Counted from the first letter of the stretch, positions 37,289-46,971 are shown. The stretch: DNA of 64,000 bases from CAIWHR01 sp963781285 (GCA_963781285.1 CAWAFI010000023.1:151643-215642), one strand, 5' to 3'. Numbers and translations are program-made. The notes: generated by a model not told the origin, from the letters alone.

Positions 37289-37452
37289 TGTTCTGTTCCG
37301 TAAGTTCCGAAGATAAAGGAGCGGATGAAATCGGCTGCCAGGCAAGGCGCGGGGCCGAGACTGTAGCCCGTGCTACGGCGAGGCCGAGCAACGCAGCATG
37401 GCGGCCGATTTCGCCGCGAACTATCGAGCGAATTTGCGGAACAGGACACTAG
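37285..37452. mobile_element. 168-bp foldback MITE-like element with CTAG ends
   Basis: The left end CTAGTGTTCTGTTCCGTAAG and the right end, read on the other strand, CTAGTGTCCTGTTCCGCAAA, match at 17 of 20 positions. Imperfect matching continues inward (GAAATCGGCTGCCA against GAAATCGGCCGCCA) to a central hairpin GTAGCCCGTGCTAC. The whole element can fold back on itself. It has no open frame. CTAG at both borders is either a target duplication or part of the repeats, and cannot be decided because CTAG is palindromic. It sits exactly at the usher stop codon, and its right end abuts the AGGAG ribosome site of the next gene. Confidence 0.85.
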
Positions 37453-37462
37453 GAGCAAAACC

Positions 37463-37987
37463 ATGAAAGATCCCACTCCTGCATGCAGGCGCGGGGCCTC
37501 GCACGCAGCGCTCGCGTGCCTGCTCCTGATCGCCGCGCCCTCGGCCGAAGCCGTGCATACCTGCACCGTCGGAATCGGGAACCTCAACTTCGGCGCCTAT
37601 ACCGGGACGCAGACAACGTCGTCGGCGACGATGACGATCACCTGCACGCTCACGAGCGGAATCATCGACAACGTCGCCTTCACCGCGACGTTGTCGACAG
37701 GCACCGGCAGCTACACGCAGCGACTCCTGACGCACGTCGGCGCGCCGCCCGACACGCTGCCGTACAACCTCTACCTCAATACCGTTCCGGGAATTCTCAA
37801 CACCAACGTGTGGGGCGATGGCTCGGGCGGCACCGTCACCGCGAGCGGATCCATGCAGCTCATCATCATCTTCGTGCCGACGCGAACGGCGACATTCACG
37901 GTTGCCGGCGCCATGGGGCCGATCGTCGCCTTGCCCACCGCCGGACTCTACCAGGACATCGTCGCCGGAACCGTCACGTACAACTGA
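37463..37987 (+). CDS. Second spore coat U domain (SCPU) secreted protein
   Basis: The 174-residue protein has a signal peptide (ALACLLLIAAPSAEA) and a mature part beginning HTCTVGIGNLNFGAYTG and ending LYQDIVAGTVTYN. It is shorter of Cys than the first SCPU protein and probably forms the tip or a minor subunit of the fibre. The ATG at 37463 has AGGAG at 37451-37455, directly beside the foldback element, so the element separates it from the usher by 174 bp without breaking the operon. Confidence 0.85.
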   Translation: MKDPTPACRRGASHAALACLLLIAAPSAEAVHTCTVGIGNLNFGAYTGTQTTSSATMTITCTLTSGIIDNVAFTATLSTGTGSYTQRLLTHVGAPPDTLPYNLYLNTVPGILNTNVWGDGSGGTVTASGSMQLIIIFVPTRTATFTVAGAMGPIVALPTAGLYQDIVAGTVTYN

Positions 37988-38030
37988 GCCCGCGCGATGT
38001 TACGGCGGCGCCCTCACTCTCGCCGCGCGC

Positions 38031-39233
38031 TCACCACGACGGCTCGCGCTCGGGTGTGGCCGTGATCTTGTGGACGGTGAGATCCGTGCCGTTGAACTCT
38101 TCCTCCGGCCCCAGGCGAAGCCCCACGAACTGCTTCAGCGCCCCATAGACGATCGCCGCGCCCGCAACGGCGACCAGTACGCCCGTCGCGGTGCCGACGA
38201 CCTGCGATCCGAAAGCGATCCCGCCCATTCCCCCCAGCGCCTTCGTGCCGAAGATGCCGGCGGCAATCCCGCCCCACGCCCCGCAGAGGCCGTGCAGCGG
38301 CCACACGCCGAGCACGTCGTCGATCTTCCAGCGGTTCTGTGTCAGCGTGAACATCACCACGAACAGCGCCCCCGCGACCGCACCTGTCGCCAGCGCGCCG
38401 AGCGGGTGCATGACGTCGGAACCCGCGCAGATCGCGACCAGCCCGGCGAGCGGGCCGTTGTGGACGAAGCCCGGATCGTTGCGGCCGGCGAAGAGCGCCG
38501 CGATCGTGCCACCCGACATCGCGAGCAGGGAGTTGACCGCGACCAGCCCCGAGATCTTGTCGATCGTCTGCGCACTCATCACGTTGAAGCCGAACCAGCC
38601 CACCGACAGGATCCACGCGCCGAGAGCCAGAAATGGGATCGACGACGGCGGATGCGCTGCGATCGCGCCTTCCTTCGTGTAGCGGCCTCGTCGTGCGCCC
38701 AGCAGCAGCACCGCGACGAGTCCGACCCAGCCGCCGACCGCGTGCACGACGACACTGCCGGCGAAATCGTGGAATTCCGCGCCGAACGTGTCCTTGAGCC
38801 ACGCCTGCACGCCGTAGTGCTGGTTCCACGCGATCCCCTCGAAGAACGGGTAGACGAAGCCCACCAGCAGGAAGGTCGCGGCGAGCTGCGTATTGAAGCG
38901 CGCGCGCTCGGCGATGCCGCCCGAAACGATCGCCGGAATCGCCGCGGCGAAGGTGAGCAGGAAGAAGAATTTGACGAGCTCGTAGCCGTTCTTCTGCGCA
39001 AGCGACTCGGCACCGGAAAAGAACGAAACGCCGTACGCGAGCGAATAGCCGATGAAAAAATAGGCGATCGTCGAGACCGCGAAGTCGACGATGATCTTCA
39101 CCAGCGCGTTGACCTGGTTCTTCTTGCGCACGGTGCCGAGCTCGAGAAAGGCGAATCCGGCGTGCATCGCGAGCACCAGGATCGCGCCCAAGAGGATGAA
39201 TAGCGTGTCGCTGCTCGTTTTCAGGGTTTCCAT
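38031..39233 (-). CDS. amtB: Ammonium transporter
   Basis: The 400-residue protein has eleven likely membrane helices and Amt signatures DFAGSVVVHAVGGWVGLVAV (pore His twin region) and VLGVWPLHGLCGAWGGIAAG. The N-terminus has no cleaved leader beyond the first helix. Amt proteins carry ammonium; a glnK gene usually sits beside amtB but none is here. It is convergent with the pilus cluster, with a 43-bp gap, and is followed by 153 bp without a gene before the mscS stop. Confidence 0.95.
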   Translation of the reverse strand: METLKTSSDTLFILLGAILVLAMHAGFAFLELGTVRKKNQVNALVKIIVDFAVSTIAYFFIGYSLAYGVSFFSGAESLAQKNGYELVKFFFLLTFAAAIPAIVSGGIAERARFNTQLAATFLLVGFVYPFFEGIAWNQHYGVQAWLKDTFGAEFHDFAGSVVVHAVGGWVGLVAVLLLGARRGRYTKEGAIAAHPPSSIPFLALGAWILSVGWFGFNVMSAQTIDKISGLVAVNSLLAMSGGTIAALFAGRNDPGFVHNGPLAGLVAICAGSDVMHPLGALATGAVAGALFVVMFTLTQNRWKIDDVLGVWPLHGLCGAWGGIAAGIFGTKALGGMGGIAFGSQVVGTATGVLVAVAGAAIVYGALKQFVGLRLGPEEEFNGTDLTVHKITATPEREPSW

Positions 39234-39386
39234 GATGTCGTCTCAATAGGTGGAGCGTCGTTTCCGGCGCGGGGATCGGTCGAAGCGGGATCGTGGTCCC
39301 GGGTCTGCTCTGCTCTCTTGCTGGACGATGGGAGGCGACCGCACGGCAGCGCGCCGTCGCCAGCGCGCGCGTTCGATCGGGCACGA

Positions 39387-41123
39387 CTATTGGTCAGGCG
39401 CAGCCGGCGGCTCGTACCACTTCGCCTTCGGCACGGTTTTCGCCTGCACGGGATCGCCCAGATAATGCGGCGACATGATCTGCACGCCGTGCTCGTTGAA
39501 GACGTCCTGGATGTTGGCATGCAGCGCGGACAGCACCAGAGCGCGCGGACGCGGCTCGCTCGCGATCGCCTGAGCGACGACGCGGTACTCCACATAGAAG
39601 TCCGAGAGCGCTGTCTGGAACACGCGCGGCGCGGGATCGTGTAGCACGTCCGGAGTCCGATGCGCCGCCTCGATCAGCATCGCGTGGACCTGCCGCCACG
39701 GCGCGTCGTAGCCGATGGTGACCGTCGAATCTACGACGAAGCCTGTACCCTTGACCGCGCGCGAGTAGTTCTTGATGACCGACGAGAGGACCAGCGAGTT
39801 GGGCAGCGTGAGCTCCTCGCCCAATCCGGTACGGAAGCGCGTCGTGAACATGCCCATTTCGACGATCGTGCCCTCGTGGTCGCTAACGCGGACATACTCG
39901 CCGGGACGATACGTCCGCGTGTACATGAGGATCAGTCCGCTCGCCGCCTGTCCGACGATGCCCGATGCGCCGACCGAGACCATCAGGCCGATCAGAACCG
40001 ACAGGCCCTTGAACGCGTCGCTGTCGGATCCGGGAATGTAGGGATACGCCATCACCAGCGCGAACACCCAGACCGCGATCGTCGTCAGCCGGCGCGTCGC
40101 GCGCGCCGAATCGGCGTCGATCCAGCCAACGGTCACGCGTCCCGCCTGCACGCCGTCGTAGAACGTCCGCATCACCCCGTTCACGGCCCGGGCGATCACG
40201 ACGATCAGGGCCACCACGAGCAGGCCCGGCAGGGACTGCGCCACCGCCGTCAGGATTCCGGTGACGGTGTCCAGGAGAAACGTGTTGAGTTGCTCGCCCC
40301 AGGGCCGCGTGAACGGAAAGCGGCCGAGGACGAAGCCTACCCATTCGTACGTGAGAAGCAGGACGAAGCCCCAGAATCCGACTTGTAGCAGCCGAGCGAC
40401 AATGGCGATCGTGCGCTCGCGCTGCAGGAGTACGGCGCCCCCGATCCGGAGCTGCCCGGCCCTCCTGCCGGCGAGCCGAAGCAGGCGGGTGGTCACCACG
40501 CGGCCGATTCCGCGCAGGAGCCAGAGCAGGAACAGATAGACGATCGTCGCGCCGAGAGCCCACAGCGCGGCTTGGAGCATCCGGCGGCCGCTGCGCGCTT
40601 CCTGCGTCTCGCCAATCGCCTGTTCGAGGGCGCGCACCGTTTCGCGAGTCAACGACTCCAGCGTCTGTTCGCGCAGCGGATCGACATCACCTGGCGTGAG
40701 CACGAAGGCAAGCGAGCCATCGATCTTGACGATGTTGCCCTGCGGGAGGGCTTCTTCGACGGAGACCTTGCCGTCACCGCCGCGGTCGAGCACCGCGTAA
40801 ATCCGCATGCGCGCCGAATCGACCCGTTCCGCAACCGAGATGCCGAGGAACGCCGCACGGAACGTGACGATCGCCCGGTTGAAGACGAATAGCGTGTTGG
40901 CCGAGCGCTTGTCGGCGGCGCGTCCCCTCTCGGCCGGCGCCGACGCGGCGGCAACGGCCGACGCGTTGGGTGTCGCGCCGGGCGCCGGGGCCTCGTCGGC
41001 TGCCGCCGCAGCGCCGACCAAGTACAACGCCAGCAACAACGCGCCGAGCGTGCATGCCCGCCGCGGCTTACCCCGGGAACGCGGCACCTCGCGCGCGATG
41101 CCGGAACCGCAACGGCGAAGCAT
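39387..41123 (-). CDS. MscS-family mechanosensitive ion channel
   Basis: The 578-residue protein has a signal-like start (ACTLGALLLALYLVGAAAAA), a periplasmic region to about residue 170, then four or five membrane helices. The pore helix has SVGASGIVGQAASGLILMYT, followed by the beta domain EYVRVSDHEGTIVEMGMFTT and LTLPNSLVLSSVIKNYS. Such channels release solutes on hypo-osmotic shock. The start at 41123 is chosen since the longer frame overlaps grxD. It sits 29 bp after grxD on the same strand. Confidence 0.9.
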   Translation of the reverse strand: MLRRCGSGIAREVPRSRGKPRRACTLGALLLALYLVGAAAAADEAPAPGATPNASAVAAASAPAERGRAADKRSANTLFVFNRAIVTFRAAFLGISVAERVDSARMRIYAVLDRGGDGKVSVEEALPQGNIVKIDGSLAFVLTPGDVDPLREQTLESLTRETVRALEQAIGETQEARSGRRMLQAALWALGATIVYLFLLWLLRGIGRVVTTRLLRLAGRRAGQLRIGGAVLLQRERTIAIVARLLQVGFWGFVLLLTYEWVGFVLGRFPFTRPWGEQLNTFLLDTVTGILTAVAQSLPGLLVVALIVVIARAVNGVMRTFYDGVQAGRVTVGWIDADSARATRRLTTIAVWVFALVMAYPYIPGSDSDAFKGLSVLIGLMVSVGASGIVGQAASGLILMYTRTYRPGEYVRVSDHEGTIVEMGMFTTRFRTGLGEELTLPNSLVLSSVIKNYSRAVKGTGFVVDSTVTIGYDAPWRQVHAMLIEAAHRTPDVLHDPAPRVFQTALSDFYVEYRVVAQAIASEPRPRALVLSALHANIQDVFNEHGVQIMSPHYLGDPVQAKTVPKAKWYEPPAAPDQ

Positions 41124-41152
41124 GTCGTCGCGGCGTCCGCGCGAAGGGCGTG

Positions 41153-41470
41153 TCAGACGGGCTGCTTGGCGAACACCTGCTGCAGTTCGCCGGCCTGGTA
41201 CATCTCGCGCAAGATGTCGCAGCCGCCGACGAACTCGCCGTTCACGTAGAGTTGCGGGATCGTCGGCCAGTTCGCATACTCCTTGATCCCCTGACGGATC
41301 GCGTCGTCCGCGAGCACGTTGACGGCGAGATAGTCGGTGACGCCGCTGCGCTTCAGGATCTCGACGACGGTCGCCGAAAAGCCGCATTGCGGGAATTGCG
41401 GCGTGCCCTTCATGTACAGCACGACGCGATTGGACTTGACCTGATCGCGGATGGTGTCCTGGATGCTCAT
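41153..41470 (-). CDS. grxD: Monothiol glutaredoxin (Grx4-like)
   Basis: The 105-residue monothiol glutaredoxin has the CGFS active site in FPQCGFSATVVEIL, with glutathione-binding WPTIPQLYVNGEFVGGCDI. CGFS glutaredoxins carry [2Fe-2S] clusters with BolA partners. Length and start (MSIQDTIRDQVKSN) are typical. It lies between the ABC importer and mscS, 101 bp after the permease stop, and may have its own promoter. Confidence 0.95.
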   Translation of the reverse strand: MSIQDTIRDQVKSNRVVLYMKGTPQFPQCGFSATVVEILKRSGVTDYLAVNVLADDAIRQGIKEYANWPTIPQLYVNGEFVGGCDILREMYQAGELQQVFAKQPV

Positions 41471-41571
41471 CGCCTGCTCCGGTCGGATTGCCGAACGGGC
41501 ATTTTACCGTATCCCGTCGGCCTGCCTTGGGGACGGCAAAAGGACCGCTGGCGCTCGCGGCCCGCCGCGCA

Positions 41572-42471
41572 TCACTCCTTTACCGCCCCGGTCAGCCCGG
41601 AAACGTAATACTCGACGAAGAACGAGTAGAGGATGGCCACCGGCAGCGAACCGAGCAAGGCGCCGGCCATCAACGAGCCCCAGTGGTAGACGTCCCCCTC
41701 GACCAGCTCGGTCACGACGCCCACCGGCACTGTCTTCACCTCGGACGACGATATGAAGGTCAATGCGTAGATGAACTCGTTCCACGACAGCGTGAACGCG
41801 AAAATGCCTGCCGAGATAAGCCCCGGTACCGCAAGCGGCAGGATGATCTTCACCAGAATCTGCAACCGGCTCGCGCCGTCGATCAGCGCGCATTCCTCGA
41901 GCTCCAGCGGGATCGACTTGAAATAGCCCATCAGCAGCCACGTGCAGAACGGGATCAGGAACGTCGGGTAGGTGAGGATCAGCGCGAGCCGCGTGTCGAA
42001 CAGGTTGAGCTTGTAGACCATCGCCGCGAGCGGGATGAACAGGATCGACGGCGGCACGAGGTAGGCGAGGAAGATGCTCATCCCCACGTAACGCGACCCG
42101 CGGAAGCGCAGCCGCTCGATCGCATACGCCGCGAGGACGCTCGCAAACAGGGACAGGAACGTCGCGACGACCGAGACCAGGATCGTATTCCACAGCCAAT
42201 CCGGATACGCGGTGTCGAACAGCAGCTTCTTGACGTGCGCGAGCGTCGGGTTTTTCACCCAGAACGGGTTCCCCTCCCGTGACAGGAGCTCCGCGTTCGG
42301 CTTGAAAGTCGTGATGACCATCCAGTAGAACGGGAACAGCAGCACGAACAGGAACACGCCGAGCGGGACGTATACGGTGGCGATGCGCCGCGGCAACGAG
42401 ACGAGATAGCCCATCCCCTGCGAGTCGACGGTTTCAGGCGTTGCATTGGCCGTGGTCGAGCTGTCCGTCAT
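41572..42471 (-). CDS. CUT1-type ABC importer permease 2 (MalG-like)
   Basis: The 299-residue inner-membrane protein has six helices and the cytoplasmic EAA loop LEECALIDGASRLQILVKII, which contacts the ATPase. The N-terminal 30 residues are polar. Its ATG at 42471 overlaps the stop of permease 1 by 4 bp. The family imports sugars, polyols or glycerol phosphates; the substrate here is not set by sequence. Confidence 0.9.
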   Translation of the reverse strand: MTDSSTTANATPETVDSQGMGYLVSLPRRIATVYVPLGVFLFVLLFPFYWMVITTFKPNAELLSREGNPFWVKNPTLAHVKKLLFDTAYPDWLWNTILVSVVATFLSLFASVLAAYAIERLRFRGSRYVGMSIFLAYLVPPSILFIPLAAMVYKLNLFDTRLALILTYPTFLIPFCTWLLMGYFKSIPLELEECALIDGASRLQILVKIILPLAVPGLISAGIFAFTLSWNEFIYALTFISSSEVKTVPVGVVTELVEGDVYHWGSLMAGALLGSLPVAILYSFFVEYYVSGLTGAVKE

Positions 42472-43388
42472 TTGTCGACACCTCCTTGCTGCCACGCGCG
42501 GCGCTGCAGGCCGAAATAGGAAAACATGATCGCCGCGAGGAGGAACGGCACCATCGCCGTCGCGATGGCTGCGCCCTCGCCCAAGTTGCCGCCGGGAATC
42601 GCGCGCTGGAACGAAAGCGTCGCCATCAGGTGCGTCGAATTGAGCGGTCCGCCGCGCGTCAGCACGTAGATCAGCTGGAAATCGGTGAACGTGAACAGCA
42701 CCGAGAACGTCATCACCACGGCGATGATCGGCGTCAGCAGCGGCAGCGTCACGTAGCGGAACTGCTGCCAGTCGGATGCGCCGTCGAGGCTCGCGGCCTC
42801 GTAGTACGACGGCGAGATCGTCTGCAGGCCGGCGAGCAGGCAGATCGCGACGAACGGCACGCCACGCCAGATGTTGGCTGCGATCGTCGAGAACCGCGCC
42901 AGCCACGGCTCGCCGAGGAAGTCGATGTAGCGTTCGATGAGGCCGAGCTTCACGAACGTCCAGCTGATGATCGAAAACTGCGCGTCGTAGATCCACCAGA
43001 ACGCGATCGCCGACAGTGCCGTAGGCACGATGAAGGGGAGCAGCACGATCGCGCGCAGGAACGCCTTCCACGGCAGATGCTTGTTGAGCAGCAGCGCAAG
43101 CCACAGCCCGAGCGCGAACTTGATGACGCTGGCGACGAACGTATAGAAGAGCGTGTTGAAGAGCGCGAGGCGTGTCACCGCATCGCCCCAGAGGAACTCG
43201 AAGTTGTCGAGACCCACCCAGATACCGCCGCGGCCGATCTTGGTGTCGGTGAAGCCGAGGTACGTGCCCAATCCGAGCGGGTAGGTAAGGAACAAGAGCA
43301 ACAGCACCGCCCCGGGCAACATGAACAGCAGCCCGAGGACGGTGCGGTTGTCGAGCGCGCGGGAGAAAGCGGTATGCCGCGAAGCCAT
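42468..43388 (-). CDS. CUT1-type ABC importer permease 1 (MalF-like)
   Basis: The 306-residue inner-membrane permease has the EAA loop YYEAASLDGASDWQQFRYVT and a first helix LGLLFMLPGAVLLLLFLTYP. It forms a heterodimer with the next gene product. The start at 43388 (MASRHTAFSRALDN) is chosen; the open frame further upstream is low-complexity Arg-rich. It follows the binding-protein gene by 142 bp. Confidence 0.9.
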   Translation of the reverse strand: MASRHTAFSRALDNRTVLGLLFMLPGAVLLLLFLTYPLGLGTYLGFTDTKIGRGGIWVGLDNFEFLWGDAVTRLALFNTLFYTFVASVIKFALGLWLALLLNKHLPWKAFLRAIVLLPFIVPTALSAIAFWWIYDAQFSIISWTFVKLGLIERYIDFLGEPWLARFSTIAANIWRGVPFVAICLLAGLQTISPSYYEAASLDGASDWQQFRYVTLPLLTPIIAVVMTFSVLFTFTDFQLIYVLTRGGPLNSTHLMATLSFQRAIPGGNLGEGAAIATAMVPFLLAAIMFSYFGLQRRAWQQGGVDK

Positions 43389-43530
43389 CAGCAAAGTTGC
43401 CGGATCGAGAGAAAGATCGCGCCCGTTCTGTCGCGGTGCATCCCGAGATGCGCCGGCGCCAGCGCGGATCGAACGTCGCCCGCCGGCGACGCTCGAATCC
43501 GCGCAGGAACGACGTCGGCCACCGCCGGCG

Positions 43531-44856
43531 TCATACCTTGTAATAGCGCTCCGCTCTCTTCTGCGCCCGCTCGGCCGCTTCCTTCGGCGTCTTCGACCCC
43601 GATACCCCCTCCGCGACCATGTTGACGACGATGAAGTCCGCCATCGCCGCCGCCGATGCATATCCCCCCGTGCCCGCGTAGCTGTTGGGGATCATGACAT
43701 TCATCGCATTGCGATACGGCGTGTGCTTGGGATCGGAGGTCCAGATCGGATTCGACTCGTAGGCCTTAAGCGGTTGCGTCACATAGCCGATCGACGCCTG
43801 CTGCCACGGAACGTACTGCTCCTTCTCCATCATGAAGCGCAGGTACTCCTTGGCGGCGTTCGGGTATTTCGAGTACTTGAAGATCATCATCGGGAACACG
43901 AGGTTCAGCTCGGTCGGCCGGCCCACGGGGCCGATCGGCATGTTTGCGTGCTGGATGTCCTTGGCCATTTCCTGCAGCTTCGCGTCCGGCGAGGTCTTCG
44001 CCGCATAGTAGACGGAGATGCCGTTCGCCGTGAGACCGATCTGCCCGTCGAGGAACGCCTTGTTGTTGTTCGGGTCGAGCCACGACAGCGTGCCAGGAAC
44101 GAACGTCTCGTAGAGCTGCTTGCCGTATTCCAGCGCGGCGATCGTCTCGGGGCTGTTGATGACGACGTTGTTCTTCTCGTCGACCATCTTGCCGCCGTGC
44201 GACCAGAGCAACCAATGCGTCCAGACGTTGCCATCGCCGGTCGCATTACCAAGCGCGAAACCGGGCGGCATGCCCTTGGCCTTCAAGCCCTGGCACAGCT
44301 TCAGGAGCCCAGCCGTGTCCTTGGGGAACGCGTCGAAGCCGGCGGCCTTCATCGCGCTCTCGCGGTAGACGAGACAGTTGCCGGCACAGCCCATCGGGAT
44401 CGCGATCCAGCGGCTACCACGCGTCGCATAGGCCTTCCCCGCGTCGTACCAGCCGCCATACTTGCCACCGAGGTAGTTGGCGAGGTCGGTGACGTCGACC
44501 AGCTTGTCCGGATACTGCTGCGCGTCCTCGAACGTGCCGATGATGATGTCCGGGCCGCTGCCGACATTGGCCGCGACCGCCGCCTTCGGACGCACGTCCT
44601 CCCACCCTTCCGCGTCGACGCGAACCTCGATCCCAGTCTGCTCGGCGAACTTCTTCGTGTTCGCCAGCCACGCGTCCTCGTCGCCTTGCACGAACCGCTT
44701 CCAGCGCAGCACGCGCAGCTTGGCGCCCTTTTCCGGCGTCACCTTGTACTGCGCGGCCGCGTCGGGCGCGAACAATGCCGAGCCCGCGCCGAGCGCGGAA
44801 CCGGCGGCAACGCCGGCGGTGGCTTTCAGGAACTCACGACGCTTGATGTCACTCAT
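43531..44856 (-). CDS. ABC importer solute-binding protein with Tat signal
   Basis: The 441-residue periplasmic protein opens with a twin-arginine signal, SDIKRREFLKATAGVAAGSA, ending at DAAAQ. The mature part is a family-1 extracellular binding protein (PDIIIGTFEDAQQYPDKLVD, FPMMIFKYSKYPNAAKEYLR). A Tat signal is unusual for CUT1 binding proteins, most of which use Sec, and suggests export in folded form. The substrate is unknown; relatives bind sugars or polyols. Confidence 0.88.
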   Translation of the reverse strand: MSDIKRREFLKATAGVAAGSALGAGSALFAPDAAAQYKVTPEKGAKLRVLRWKRFVQGDEDAWLANTKKFAEQTGIEVRVDAEGWEDVRPKAAVAANVGSGPDIIIGTFEDAQQYPDKLVDVTDLANYLGGKYGGWYDAGKAYATRGSRWIAIPMGCAGNCLVYRESAMKAAGFDAFPKDTAGLLKLCQGLKAKGMPPGFALGNATGDGNVWTHWLLWSHGGKMVDEKNNVVINSPETIAALEYGKQLYETFVPGTLSWLDPNNNKAFLDGQIGLTANGISVYYAAKTSPDAKLQEMAKDIQHANMPIGPVGRPTELNLVFPMMIFKYSKYPNAAKEYLRFMMEKEQYVPWQQASIGYVTQPLKAYESNPIWTSDPKHTPYRNAMNVMIPNSYAGTGGYASAAAMADFIVVNMVAEGVSGSKTPKEAAERAQKRAERYYKV

Positions 44857-44910
44857 GCACTCCTCCTTTGGTTGTGGGCATGGATCTTCTTGTGCTGCCC
44901 GAGGTGAACC

Positions 44911-45981
44911 TCAGCCGGCGAGCCGTTTGCCGCTCGCCACATCAAAAATGTGCACGCGTGCCAGATCGGGCGCGAGAACGATCCGATCACCGGCACGGCA
45001 GTCGGCGCGATCGCGGATCGTCGCCGTCACGTCCTGGCCGTTGAACCGGCAGTAGAGCTGCGTGTCGGCGCCCGTCGGCTCGACGACGATGACCTCCACG
45101 GGCAGTCCGGTGGCGCCGAGCGCGCAGTGCTCCGGACGAATCCCGTAGAGCACCGCCTGCCCGTCCTGTGCAGGCGCGCCGGCAGGCAGCGGCAAGATGG
45201 CGGCGCCGCCAAACTCGACCGCCGCCGCGCCGCCGTTGACACGTACGCTCCCCGGAATCATGTTCATCGCGGGCGAACCGATGAAGCCGGCGACAAACGT
45301 GTTGACGGGCCGGTCGTAGAGCGCGAGCGGATCGCCGGTCTGCTCGACGAAACCGTCCTTCATCACGACGATCTTGTCGGCCATCGTCATCGCCTCGATC
45401 TGGTCGTGGGTGACGTAGATCGACGTCGTCTTGAGCCGCTGGTGCAACTCCTTGATCTCGGTGCGCATCTGCACACGGAGCTTGGCGTCGAGGTTGGACA
45501 GGGGCTCGTCGAACAGGAATACCTGCGGATCGCGCACGATCGCGCGGCCCATCGCCACGCGCTGGCGCTGGCCGCCGGAGAGCTGTCGCGGGTAGCGGTC
45601 GAGGAACGGGGCAAGGCCGAGAATGTCGGCCGCCTTCTTCACCCGCACTTCGACCTCCGATTTCGGTTGCTTTGCCAGCGTCAGCGCGAACGACATGTTG
45701 TCGCGCACCGTCATGTGCGGGTAGAGCGCGTAGTTCTGGAACACCATCGCGATGTCGCGCTGTTTGGGTGGCACGCGATTGACGACGATACCTCCGATCG
45801 CGATCTCGCCCTCGGATATTTCCTCGAGTCCGGCAATCATTCGCAGGAGCGTGGACTTGCCGCACCCGGATGGGCCGACGAGCACGCAGAATTCGCCATC
45901 GGCGATCGCGATGTCGACACCGCGAATCACGTGCGTGGACCCGAAATGCTTGTGGACGGCCCGGATGCCGACGCCTGCCAT
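44911..45981 (-). CDS. ABC importer ATPase (MalK/UgpC type)
   Basis: The 356-residue ATPase has Walker A LVGPSGCGKSTLLRM, signature LSGGQRQRVAMGRAI, Walker B VFLFDEPLSNLD and the switch His in YVTHDQIEAMT. The C-terminal 110 residues form a regulatory OB-fold (TOBE) domain with GIRPEHCALG. It would power the two permeases, and lies 54 bp upstream of the binding-protein gene and 24 bp after the dehydrogenase. Confidence 0.93.
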   Translation of the reverse strand: MAGVGIRAVHKHFGSTHVIRGVDIAIADGEFCVLVGPSGCGKSTLLRMIAGLEEISEGEIAIGGIVVNRVPPKQRDIAMVFQNYALYPHMTVRDNMSFALTLAKQPKSEVEVRVKKAADILGLAPFLDRYPRQLSGGQRQRVAMGRAIVRDPQVFLFDEPLSNLDAKLRVQMRTEIKELHQRLKTTSIYVTHDQIEAMTMADKIVVMKDGFVEQTGDPLALYDRPVNTFVAGFIGSPAMNMIPGSVRVNGGAAAVEFGGAAILPLPAGAPAQDGQAVLYGIRPEHCALGATGLPVEVIVVEPTGADTQLYCRFNGQDVTATIRDRADCRAGDRIVLAPDLARVHIFDVASGKRLAG

Positions 45982-46005
45982 CGCCTCCCCTCTCTTGTCC
46001 CCAGC

Positions 46006-46971
46006 TTACGGCCTGCGCGTGCCGGCCGCGACGACGTAGTCGGGCCGCCCGGTCGCGAGCCAGGTGACGATATTCTGCGCCGCCTTGCGCCGCAGCTCGC
46101 GCTCGGCCTCAACTGAATAGAACGCCGCGTGCGGGGTCAGGATCACGCGCGGATGCCCGAGCAGCCGCGACCCCGGCGGAACCGGCTCCACCGGCAGCAC
46201 GTCGAGTGCCAGGCCGGCGAGTGTCCCGCGCTCCAGTGCGGCAAGCGCCGCGTCGATATCGACCACCGCGCCGCGCGCCGTGTTGACGAGAAAGCTGCCG
46301 GGCTTCATCAGGCCCAGCACCCTGGCGTCGATCATCCCGCGGGTCTCATTGGTGAGCGGCACGTGCAACGACACGACATCGCTCTCTGCGAACACATCGG
46401 TCAGACCGCTCCGCCCGACATACGCGGGAAAATCGCCGTCGATGATATACGGGTCGCAGGCGATCACGCGCCGGAACGCGTTGCGCGCGACGTGTGCCAT
46501 CCGCTTGCCGATCCGTCCCAGCCCGACGATGCCCAGCGTCATGTCCGAGGCGCGCCGCAGCTCCCCCGAGGACAGGTAATGCCATTCCCCGGCGTGGATG
46601 TCGCGATGATAGGCGACGACGTTGCGCATCAGCGCAAGCGAGAGCGCGAGCGCGTGCGTCGCGACTTCGCCGACACCGTAATCGGGCGAGTTGGCGACCC
46701 AGACGCCGTGTTTCGCGCACGCCTCGGTGTCCACGGTATCGAAGCCCGCGCCGATCCGGCTCACGATGCCGATATCGGGCAGCGCCGCGACGACGCGTGC
46801 GCTGATCGGTGCGTACTGCAGCAGGATGCCCTTGCAACCGCGCGCGGCGGCGATCACGTCGTCCTCGGTCGTGCATTGCGCGGTCGCGACCTCGACGCCG
46901 GCGGAATCGAACAGGTCGCGTTCGATTCGGATGTCCGGAAACGTGAAGTCGGAGAAGAGGACCTTGGGCAT
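46006..46971 (-). CDS. D-2-hydroxyacid dehydrogenase (CtBP-like)
   Basis: The 321-residue NAD-dependent enzyme has the Rossmann motif LGIVGLGRIGKRMAHVAR, the substrate Arg in NTARGAVVDID, the Glu in DVLPVEPVPP and the proton-relay His in LTPHAAFYS. It would reduce or oxidise a 2-hydroxy acid. It is the first gene of the leftward group with the ABC importer, so the imported solute may be, or yield, a hydroxyacid. That link is inferred from the 24-bp gap only. Confidence 0.88.
   Translation of the reverse strand: MPKVLFSDFTFPDIRIERDLFDSAGVEVATAQCTTEDDVIAAARGCKGILLQYAPISARVVAALPDIGIVSRIGAGFDTVDTEACAKHGVWVANSPDYGVGEVATHALALSLALMRNVVAYHRDIHAGEWHYLSSGELRRASDMTLGIVGLGRIGKRMAHVARNAFRRVIACDPYIIDGDFPAYVGRSGLTDVFAESDVVSLHVPLTNETRGMIDARVLGLMKPGSFLVNTARGAVVDIDAALAALERGTLAGLALDVLPVEPVPPGSRLLGHPRVILTPHAAFYSVEAERELRRKAAQNIVTWLATGRPDYVVAAGTRRP

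Noticed and set aside
40740..40800. EF-hand-like motif in the MscS protein (DRGGDGKVSVEE)
   Set aside because: The segment lies in a beta-rich periplasmic stretch common to this channel family, and the flanking helices of an EF hand are absent.
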